Below are positions 1 to 3,528 of a stretch of DNA of 7,861 bases, piece after piece. The position numbers and the translations under genes were made by a program. The notes under the pieces were generated by a model. That model was given only the letters and a program-made list of their open reading frames with translations, was not told where the DNA came from and ran no database searches. The stretch spans positions 1 through 7,861 of the forward strand of contig JAHILZ010000096.1 of the NCBI GenBank assembly GCA_018896765.1. The letters run 5' to 3'. The stretch comes from Patescibacteria group bacterium (GTDB lineage Bacteria; Patescibacteriota; Minisyncoccia; JAHIHE01). The first letter of the stretch is position 1; every line of letters starts with the position of its first letter.

Positions 1-119
1 CTCACGCATTCTTTCAATTTCGGCGGCAATTTTGCCGCTTTGATTTTTTCCACTTCCTTTTTAATTTTCTCCGGCGTAATTTCGCTTAAAATTTTTTCTG
101 CTATCATAAATTTTTTCAT
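1..119 (-). CDS. Unknown protein, N-terminal part only (runs off left edge)
   Basis: Only the first 39 codons are inside the window and I do not recognise the family. The visible part is Lys/Glu-rich and probably helical (MKKFMIAEKILSEITPEKIKK...), with no signal peptide or membrane segment. Two in-frame ATGs are possible, at 119 and at 107. The second (MIAEKI...) aligns with the start of the oxidoreductase fragment at 3468 (MAGEKI...) when the shared upstream sequence is aligned, so 107 is a real alternative. No Shine-Dalgarno is visible. The 33-bp direct repeat lies immediately upstream and a TATAAT-type -10 lies about 44 bases upstream of 119. If the block between the 33-bp repeats is an insertion, this gene once followed the isoprenyl diphosphate synthase gene directly on the same strand. 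Confidence 0.6.
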   Translation of the reverse strand, partial: MKKFMIAEKILSEITPEKIKKEVEKIKAAKLPPKLKECV

Positions 120-150
120 TTAACGACTTGCGATGTCGTAAAATTATTTT
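118..150. repeat. 33-bp direct repeat, left copy, with internal inverted repeat
   Basis: This is identical over 33 bases, in the same orientation, to 3477-3509. It contains the arms ACGAC (123-127) and GTCGT (135-139) around a 7-base centre TTGCGAT, extended by TTT/AAA across one bulged base. The two copies bracket exactly the two-module block. It could be a recombination (att-like) site, a leader hairpin placed before a minus-strand start codon, or both. Arms around a 7-bp centre are reminiscent of tyrosine-recombinase core sites, but no integrase gene is present in the window. Confidence 0.7.
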
Positions 151-162
151 CTTCCTGCCCCT

Positions 163-168
163 ATTATA
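163..168 (-). promoter_or_regulatory. -10 element for the left-edge minus-strand gene
   Basis: A perfect TATAAT is read on the minus strand. At 17-bp spacing the -35 position (186-191) reads TACATC, a poor match, so the promoter would rest mainly on its -10. Transcription would start near 155 and give a leader of about 40 nt containing the 33-bp repeat hairpin. The promoter is divergent from the one at 207-235. Confidence 0.5.
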
Positions 169-200
169 CCGCATATTTTAATAGAGATGTAGCTGAAAAT

Positions 201-297
201 AAAAAATTGACCGCCGGCGGTTTTGGTGGTAAAATGTGGGTATAAAATTAATTAATTCAAAAAAATTTATGAATCCAATTACTAATCCAAAAAATAA
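201..297 (+). repeat. Module 5' constant region, copy 1 (promoter plus first codons)
   Basis: This is paralogous to 1726-1816. Similarity begins at a run of six A just before the -35, covers the promoter, palindrome, leader and the codons for MNPITNPKN, then fades within the first membrane segment. The spacer, -10 region and leader differ by a few substitutions and short indels, so the copies are old or have drifted. Confidence 0.8.
207..235 (+). promoter_or_regulatory. Sigma70-type promoter of the Cys-rich membrane protein gene, with palindromic operator candidate
   Basis: TTGACC (207-212), exactly 17 bp, then TAAAAT (230-235) form a strong consensus-like promoter. The perfect 12-bp palindrome ACCGCCGGCGGT (210-221) overlaps the -35 and spacer and is a plausible operator. 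It is repeated in the matching promoter at 1732-1760. The promoter overlaps an in-frame GTG at 236 and so argues for the downstream ATG at 269. Confidence 0.8.
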
Positions 298-889
298 AAA
301 AATTATTAAAATTTTGCTTATTTTTATCTTACTATCAGTTTCTTTTTTAGCTTGGATAAACGGCCTCTATCCTGTTTCCTCCTATACACCTCCGTCTATT
401 GAGGCTGAAAGTATGAATGCTTGCGATAAAATCCAATCAAATGAATTCCGTGAATTATGCTTTCAGGAATTAAAAAATAAAAATATCGATATTGAAAAAT
501 ATTCTTCCTTATTGGATAAATATAATATTATAATAGGACGGTGCGGAGGGTTCGGTTCTCCTGCATACTGTCTTTCAAGAGAAGATATAAATATATTCTT
601 AAAAAATAAAAACGATTCGACTGTATGTAAAAACCTTTCCGCTGGTTCCGACTCTGATATTAGTAGAATGCCAAAATCTTATTGTCTCGCTTTAACAAAA
701 AATCCGTATTTTTGCGGAAGAATACCTTTGGATGTTGCAGAATTTTCCAACACTGACTTACAAAGAAGGGAGTGTTATCTTGATATGGCAATTATTTGGA
801 AAGATTCCGCCCTGTGTGAAAAATTAAGAGATAAAGAAAAAGATGTATGTTATTTAACATTCTCAAGCGCGAAAAATAATATTAAATAA
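269..889 (+). CDS. Membrane-anchored Cys-rich exported protein (module 1 plus-strand cargo)
   Basis: This is a 206-residue protein of no family I can name. A short basic N-terminus (MNPITNPKNKK) precedes one hydrophobic segment at about residues 12-31, which should act as a signal anchor and leave the rest outside the membrane. The outer domain has ten cysteines, an even number, several in a recurring pattern of the type LC-x-K/E...CY/CL (for example ACDK, LCFQ, VCKN, ECYL, LCEK, VCYL), suggesting repeated disulfide-linked helical hairpins. I chose ATG 269 because the GTG at 236 touches the promoter -10 and because the start then matches the paralogous start at 1792. It converges on the secreted-protein gene ending at 953. 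No Shine-Dalgarno is seen. The function is unknown. Confidence 0.8.
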   Translation: MNPITNPKNKKIIKILLIFILLSVSFLAWINGLYPVSSYTPPSIEAESMNACDKIQSNEFRELCFQELKNKNIDIEKYSSLLDKYNIIIGRCGGFGSPAYCLSREDINIFLKNKNDSTVCKNLSAGSDSDISRMPKSYCLALTKNPYFCGRIPLDVAEFSNTDLQRRECYLDMAIIWKDSALCEKLRDKEKDVCYLTFSSAKNNIK

Positions 890-896
890 AAAAAAT

Positions 897-919
897 CCGC
901 TTACAAAAAAAGTAAACGG
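897..919 (-). terminator. Rho-independent terminator between convergent genes of module 1
   Basis: On the minus strand CCGTTTAC and GTAAGCGG form an 8-bp stem with one U-G pair around seven T, followed by A and then a run of eight T. This ends the secreted-protein gene. On the plus strand the stem has a C-A mismatch and a T-rich tail, so it may also weakly end the plus-strand gene that stops at 889. Confidence 0.75.
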
Positions 920-952
920 TAAATTTTATTATTTTATGGTAATATATTTATT

Positions 953-1354
953 TTACCAATAGTTTTCTCCAAATCCCATGTCTATCGTGCTTACCGAGGT
1001 AAGCGTAAATCTAGCATGAAACTGAATTTCTCTGGCTATCGATTCTCTTGAGCGCAGATTATACGGCCATTTCTTGCCGGTTATTCTTTCGTAATCAGAG
1101 ATGGTGAAATACGCCAATGCATATGCTCCATCCCAATACAGCGCTGCGGATCCGCCACTGTAAGTCAAAAGGATACTTACTCCTTTTTCGCTATATGTGT
1201 TTGTACCGGAATATTTCCATGGATACACCTGTTTAATATACTCCGGATACGAACTGGTTGCTGCTACTGCAGGTTCTATTGTAATAGACACTAACAACAA
1301 TCCCAGCAGTAAAATTACTGCACCATTTTTCAACAAATTTTCTAAATTACTCAT
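953..1354 (-). CDS. Small secreted protein of unknown function (module 1 minus-strand cargo)
   Basis: This 133-residue protein has a clear Sec signal peptide: a short N-region, a hydrophobic core at about residues 12-26 and a likely signal peptidase I site after AVA (residue 31). That leaves a mature domain of about 102 residues. The mature part has no cysteine and is rich in Tyr, Ser and Trp, with a segment RSRESIAREIQFHARF and an ending GFGENYW. I could not assign it to a family, though its ending vaguely recalls small secreted effector-like domains. The start is supported by GAGG five bases upstream of ATG. Its leader and promoter belong to the constant region at 1410-1544, and a 16-codon leader ORF overlaps its start by ATGA. 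It occupies the same position as the secreted amidase in module 2. Confidence 0.8.
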   Translation of the reverse strand: MSNLENLLKNGAVILLLGLLLVSITIEPAVAATSSYPEYIKQVYPWKYSGTNTYSEKGVSILLTYSGGSAALYWDGAYALAYFTISDYERITGKKWPYNLRSRESIAREIQFHARFTLTSVSTIDMGFGENYW

Positions 1355-1453
1355 TTCAACCTCTGCTGTACTTTTGTCTTTCTGCGTACGATTTCCTCCG
1401 TCATCTTTTGCGCATGTTTGCGCTTTTTTGTTTTAAAGAACTATTTTTTGTTA

Positions 1454-1458
1454 CCTCC
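1454..1458 (-). promoter_or_regulatory. Orphan GGAGG near the mRNA 5' end (STAB-SD-like), copy 1
   Basis: GGAGG lies only about 4 nt from the predicted transcription start and about 100 nt before the ATG at 1354. No ATG, GTG or TTG lies at translation-initiation spacing after it. The identical arrangement occurs at 3243-3247. Such orphan Shine-Dalgarno sequences stabilise mRNAs in Bacillus (the STAB-SD of cry3A). That role here is inference. Confidence 0.45.
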
Positions 1459-1468
1459 AATACTGACA

Positions 1469-1497
1469 ATTATACCCCCCCCGTTCGTTTTTGTCAA
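1469..1497 (-). promoter_or_regulatory. Poly-G promoter of the small secreted protein gene (G8, 17-bp spacer)
   Basis: On the minus strand TTGACA (1497-1492) and TATAAT (1474-1469) are both perfect sigma70 consensus hexamers, separated by 17 bp. The -10-proximal part of the spacer is a run of eight G (1482-1475). The sister promoter at 3258-3287 has nine G and an 18-bp spacer. A homopolymer inside the spacer is the classic layout for slipped-strand phase variation of promoter strength. Confidence 0.85.
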
Positions 1498-1513
1498 GGA
1501 ATTTTTAAAAAAC

Positions 1514-1535
1514 AAAAAAATCGCCAATTTGGCGA
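1514..1535 (-). terminator. Rho-independent terminator after oxidoreductase fragment 1
   Basis: On the minus strand TCGCCA-aat-TGGCGA forms a 6-bp perfect stem with a 3-base loop, followed by seven T. It closes the small transcript from 1677 and sits only 16 bp before the -35 of the next promoter, insulating the secreted-protein gene from readthrough. Confidence 0.8.
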
Positions 1536-1569
1536 AATGATTATTTTAATTTAATTTCAAATTTAATTT

Positions 1570-1677
1570 TTAATTTTTCTTCTCCAAAATCAAAGCATCT
1601 TTTAAATATCTTCCTGCAGTTAATCCTGCCGGCCCGGCGCCGATAATTATCGTTTCATAAATTTTTTCTTCTGCCAT
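1570..1677 (-). CDS. 35-residue N-terminal fragment of an FAD-dependent oxidoreductase, copy 1
   Basis: The reading frame MAEEKIYETIIIGAGPAG... gives a beta-alpha-beta Rossmann start with the dinucleotide-binding GxGxxG (GAGPAG, residues 13-18) followed by LTAGRYL and LILEKK. This is the beginning of FAD-dependent oxidoreductases of the geranylgeranyl-reductase/NAD(P)-FAD type, which normally run to hundreds of residues. Here it stops after residue 35 and runs into AT-rich sequence and a terminator, so it cannot form the enzyme. It has its own promoter (1699-1727) and terminator (1514-1535). It is nearly the same protein as copy 2 at 3355-3468, and most nucleotide differences between them are synonymous. 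It is either a truncated remnant or a retained mini-ORF. Confidence 0.7.
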   Translation of the reverse strand: MAEEKIYETIIIGAGPAGLTAGRYLKDALILEKKN

Positions 1678-1698
1678 AAATTTAATTTTATTAATTTT

Positions 1699-1727
1699 AT
1701 TTTACCATATTTCGCCAAGTTAGGCAA
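1699..1727 (-). promoter_or_regulatory. Promoter of oxidoreductase fragment 1, back to back with the module 2 promoter
   Basis: On the minus strand TTGCCT (1727-1722), 17 bp, then TAAAAT (1704-1699). An imperfect dyad (TTTGCC...GGCGAAA) covers the -35. The -35 lies 4 bp from the divergent TTGACC at 1732, so the two promoters share a compact intergenic control point. The leader is only about 15-20 nt with no Shine-Dalgarno. Confidence 0.65.
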
Positions 1728-1816
1728 AAAATTGACCGCCGGCGGTTTAAGTGGTAAACTGGGGGTATTAAAAATTAAATAAACAAAATCTATGAATCCA
1801 ATCACAAATCCAAAAA
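1726..1816 (+). repeat. Module 5' constant region, copy 2 (promoter plus first codons)
   Basis: This is the partner of 201-297. It has the same A-run, -35, 12-bp palindrome, -10 position, AT-rich leader and MNPITNPKN coding start. Beyond about codon 17 the two downstream genes are unrelated. Confidence 0.8.
1732..1760 (+). promoter_or_regulatory. Sigma70-type promoter of the module 2 membrane-anchored protein, with palindromic operator candidate
   Basis: TTGACC (1732-1737), 17 bp, TAAACT (1755-1760). The perfect palindrome ACCGCCGGCGGT at 1735-1746 overlaps the -35 exactly as in the promoter at 207-235, which suggests one regulator could control both modules. Confidence 0.8.
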
Positions 1817-2469
1817 ACAATAAATTTATCAGAATTATTTCTCTAATAGCCATCTCTATAGGTACATTTATCGTAATTGTGTTTTTAATTTCCAGTAAAG
1901 TTTTTCCTGACATTAGGTTTTTTGATTTACTTTTTGTTCCAGTGGAATTAAGAACACCCATAGACCATGAAAAATCTCTAGGTGTTGAAATAGATAATTT
2001 TTCTTTCTTAAAAGCAAGAAAACTGGATTCAATGATAACTGAATCTATAAAAGCGCAGCTGGAATACTATTCCACGGAAAAAGATGAGGACTTGGATAAG
2101 GTTAAAGATTTGTATCTGCCAGAGGCGTTTGAGAAATATAAGGAAGATGTAAAAAGAGAAAACATTACAGCTAAAGAAACTCAGAAATATTACAAGGATG
2201 AAAAAATTAAATTTGGTACTGGCATGCAAAGTTATGATAAAATAGGACGAATAAGATTTAGCTCACTTAGAACATATAAAGGCGTGCCGGACAGAATCGG
2301 AGTAATGAACCTCGTTGTATTTAAAGGTGGAAATATCAACAATTTAACCCAACTGTTTATTTTCAAAAATGTAAACGGCGAATGGAAAATTGAAAAACAA
2401 AGTGAAATGATTGAGTCTACAGGAATAGTAGAAGATTATTTAATTCAACAAATTAAGGATGGAAAATAA
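1792..2469 (+). CDS. Membrane-anchored exported protein with NTF2-like-looking C-terminus (module 2 plus-strand cargo)
   Basis: This 225-residue protein starts MNPITNPKNNK, as the gene at 269 does, followed by one hydrophobic segment at about residues 13-34 that should anchor it with the remainder outside. The outer part is charged, with helices around residues 68-130, and ends in a strand-rich portion containing LFIFKNVNGEWKIEKQ. The phrase NGEWKI is typical of the last strands of NTF2/SnoaL-like or DUF4878-like domains, but the assignment is tentative. It has no cysteines, unlike its positional counterpart at 269-889. The start is fixed by the promoter 31 bases upstream and by the paralogous start. 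It converges on the secreted amidase gene. Whether it modulates that enzyme (for example as immunity) is speculation. Confidence 0.8.
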   Translation: MNPITNPKNNKFIRIISLIAISIGTFIVIVFLISSKVFPDIRFFDLLFVPVELRTPIDHEKSLGVEIDNFSFLKARKLDSMITESIKAQLEYYSTEKDEDLDKVKDLYLPEAFEKYKEDVKRENITAKETQKYYKDEKIKFGTGMQSYDKIGRIRFSSLRTYKGVPDRIGVMNLVVFKGGNINNLTQLFIFKNVNGEWKIEKQSEMIESTGIVEDYLIQQIKDGK

Positions 2470-2473
2470 AAAA

Positions 2474-2498
2474 AAGGACATAAAAAATAAATGTCCTT
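2474..2498 (-). terminator. Bidirectional rho-independent terminator between convergent genes of module 2
   Basis: AAGGACAT (2474-2481) and ATGTCCTT (2491-2498) form a perfect 8-bp stem with a 9-base loop. The minus-strand transcript continues into a long T run, giving a strong terminator for the amidase gene. The plus strand has AAGGTTTTATTT after the stem and may also end the gene that stops at 2469. Confidence 0.8.
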
Positions 2499-2534
2499 AA
2501 GGTTTTATTTGCTATTTAGCGCGCAGCACTAAGC

Positions 2535-3137
2535 TTATTGGCTGTACTCATCTTTTAGATGAAGGACTCGGAATTTGTTATTTGGATAATCCCTCATCAT
2601 CCTTGATACTGAATAGTCTCGTTGGTTATTGTTGTGATATGTTACTAACACATCATTACCGGTGACTCCAGTAATAAACATTGTATGGTCCCATGTTCCA
2701 TCGCCTGTCCAGTCTATTTGCATAACATCGCCTGCTTGAAATCTCGTAGGACGAGCTGTAACTTCGCTACGAGAAGGAAATATTTCTGTTCCCCTTCCGG
2801 AGTTAACAACAAAATCCCTAAAGTTATTTACAAGTGTCCAAGAGTTGGAATAATCACGCGGAAACGCATTTCTGAAATACCACTGGTTTGTCGTCTGTTC
2901 GGGTCCTCTTTGAATCCACCAGCCGCCTAGATATAGTGTCTGTGATATAAAGTTGGTACAATCTACGCCACGCGTCATGAAATACCACGAACCTGGAACC
3001 CAAGAATATGCATTGTTTTTAGCATAATCTATTGCTCCTTGCCGATTATATGCAAATGCGCTTGCCGATCCTATACTGCCTGCTATTATGGCTATTGCCA
3101 GCATAGCAAGAACAAACTTCCTACTAAAGCTATTCAT
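2535..3137 (-). CDS. Secreted Amidase_6-type cysteine amidase/peptidase (module 2 minus-strand cargo)
   Basis: This 200-residue exported enzyme has a signal peptide with hydrophobic core at about residues 8-20 and a likely cleavage after ASA (residue 27). The mature part has the Amidase_6 (papain-like, NlpC/CHAP-related) layout. YNRQGAIDYAKNNA (30-43) opens the domain; VDCTNFISQTLYLGG (58-72) carries the only cysteine, Cys60, as the presumed nucleophile; AGDVMQIDW (135-143) follows; then DHTMFITGV with His151 as the presumed base; and TYHNNN (166-171) with a possible third catalytic residue. Members of the family are thought to hydrolyse amide bonds, often in cell-wall peptides, but the substrate here is unknown. 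GAGGTG seven bases before ATG supports the start. It is preceded by the constant leader and G9 promoter. Confidence 0.82.
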   Translation of the reverse strand: MNSFSRKFVLAMLAIAIIAGSIGSASAFAYNRQGAIDYAKNNAYSWVPGSWYFMTRGVDCTNFISQTLYLGGWWIQRGPEQTTNQWYFRNAFPRDYSNSWTLVNNFRDFVVNSGRGTEIFPSRSEVTARPTRFQAGDVMQIDWTGDGTWDHTMFITGVTGNDVLVTYHNNNQRDYSVSRMMRDYPNNKFRVLHLKDEYSQ

Positions 3138-3242
3138 TATTTACACCTCGTTTCATTTAATACTGTGTCTGTTTGCGTTCAATTTATCCAATCATCTACG
3201 CGCTGTTTGCGCCTTTTTGTTTTAAAGAGCTATTTTTTGTTA

Positions 3243-3247
3243 CCTCC
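3243..3247 (-). promoter_or_regulatory. Orphan GGAGG near the mRNA 5' end (STAB-SD-like), copy 2
   Basis: This is the same element as 1454-1458, about 4 nt after the predicted transcription start and about 106 nt before the ATG at 3137. The gene has its own GAGGTG next to the start codon, so this one is not needed for initiation. Confidence 0.45.
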
Positions 3248-3257
3248 AATACTGACA

Positions 3258-3287
3258 ATTATACCCCCCCCCGTTCGTTTTTGTCAA
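3258..3287 (-). promoter_or_regulatory. Poly-G promoter of the secreted amidase gene (G9, 18-bp spacer)
   Basis: On the minus strand TTGACA (3287-3282) and TATAAT (3263-3258) are perfect, with an 18-bp spacer whose -10-proximal part is nine consecutive G (3272-3264). It differs from the module 1 promoter by one extra G, which moves the spacer from the optimal 17 to 18 bp and should change promoter strength. Confidence 0.85.
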
Positions 3288-3303
3288 GGAATTTTTAAAA
3301 AAC

Positions 3304-3325
3304 AAAAAAATCGCCAATCTGGCGA
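3304..3325 (-). terminator. Rho-independent terminator after oxidoreductase fragment 2
   Basis: TCGCCA (3311-3316) and TGGCGA (3320-3325) form a 6-bp stem with a 3-base loop, and seven T follow on the minus strand. It is the same element as 1514-1535 with one loop substitution. Confidence 0.8.
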
Positions 3326-3354
3326 AATGATTATATAAAATTGACTTTAAAAAT

Positions 3355-3468
3355 TTAATTTTTAACTTTCTTATCCAAAATCAAAGCATCTTCCAAATAC
3401 CTTCCTGCAGTCAACCCTGCCGGTCCCGCCCCGATAATTATCGTTTCATAGATTTTCTCGCCTGCCAT
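3355..3468 (-). CDS. 37-residue N-terminal fragment of an FAD-dependent oxidoreductase, copy 2
   Basis: MAGEKIYETIIIGAGPAG... has the same Rossmann GAGPAG motif (residues 13-18) and the same early stop as copy 1, ending LDKKVKN. Against copy 1 there are about three amino-acid changes in the shared 34 codons but roughly eight to nine synonymous changes, so coding capacity has been kept since the copies split. It lies 60 bases after the isoprenyl diphosphate synthase stop on the same strand and may be read through from it. FAD-dependent geranylgeranyl-reductase-type enzymes act on isoprenoids, so the parental gene may have been a functional neighbour. This is inference. The 33-bp repeat lies 8 bases upstream of the start. 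Confidence 0.7.
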   Translation of the reverse strand: MAGEKIYETIIIGAGPAGLTAGRYLEDALILDKKVKN

Positions 3469-3476
3469 ATTTTTTA

Positions 3477-3509
3477 ATTTAACGACTTGCGATGTCGTAA
3501 AATTATTTT
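3477..3509. repeat. 33-bp direct repeat, right copy, with internal inverted repeat
   Basis: This is identical to 118-150 in the same orientation. It sits between the isoprenyl diphosphate synthase stop and oxidoreductase fragment 2. Together the copies delimit 3.3 kb containing both modules. Confidence 0.7.
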
Positions 3510-3528
3510 TCGATTTTCTAAACTTATT

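Larger units (their letters stand above)
1410..1544. repeat. Module constant region, copy 1 (leader, poly-G promoter, terminator)
   Basis: This 135-bp region matches 3200-3334 with about three substitutions plus two one-base indels (the C8/C9 tract and the hairpin loop). It is far more conserved than the adjacent oxidoreductase fragments or the cargo genes. In minus-strand order it holds a terminator, a -35/-10 promoter, an orphan GGAGG and a small GCGC stem-loop (1410-1423). Similarity collapses beyond that stem-loop. Confidence 0.85.
3200..3334. repeat. Module constant region, copy 2 (leader, poly-G promoter, terminator)
   Basis: This is the partner of 1410-1544, with the same order of small GCGC stem-loop (3200-3212), orphan GGAGG, promoter and terminator. 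The differences are a C8/C9 tract, a shorter loop and about three substitutions. The cargo genes on its left side in the two modules are unrelated, so the constant region marks a module boundary. Confidence 0.85.

Noticed and set aside
236..268. GTG start at 236 extending the Cys-rich protein by 11 residues
   Set aside because: It begins directly after the -10 of a strong promoter and would lie at or before the transcription start. The paralogous gene starts at the position equivalent to ATG 269.
1410..1430. Plus-strand terminator formed by GCGCA/TGCGC and the T run at 1424-1429
   Set aside because: The stem is only 5 bp, the copy at 3200-3212 has 4 bp, and no plus-strand gene ends nearby. 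It is more likely a small leader stem-loop of the minus-strand transcript.
1647..1961. Minus-strand frame across the module junction, and similar frames at 2029-2229 and 7418-7732
   Set aside because: They run antisense to well-supported genes or across promoters, with compositions expected of shadow frames.
118..3509. CRISPR array
   Set aside because: The repeats are two copies separated by kilobases and have promoter and terminator content, not short regular repeat-spacer units.
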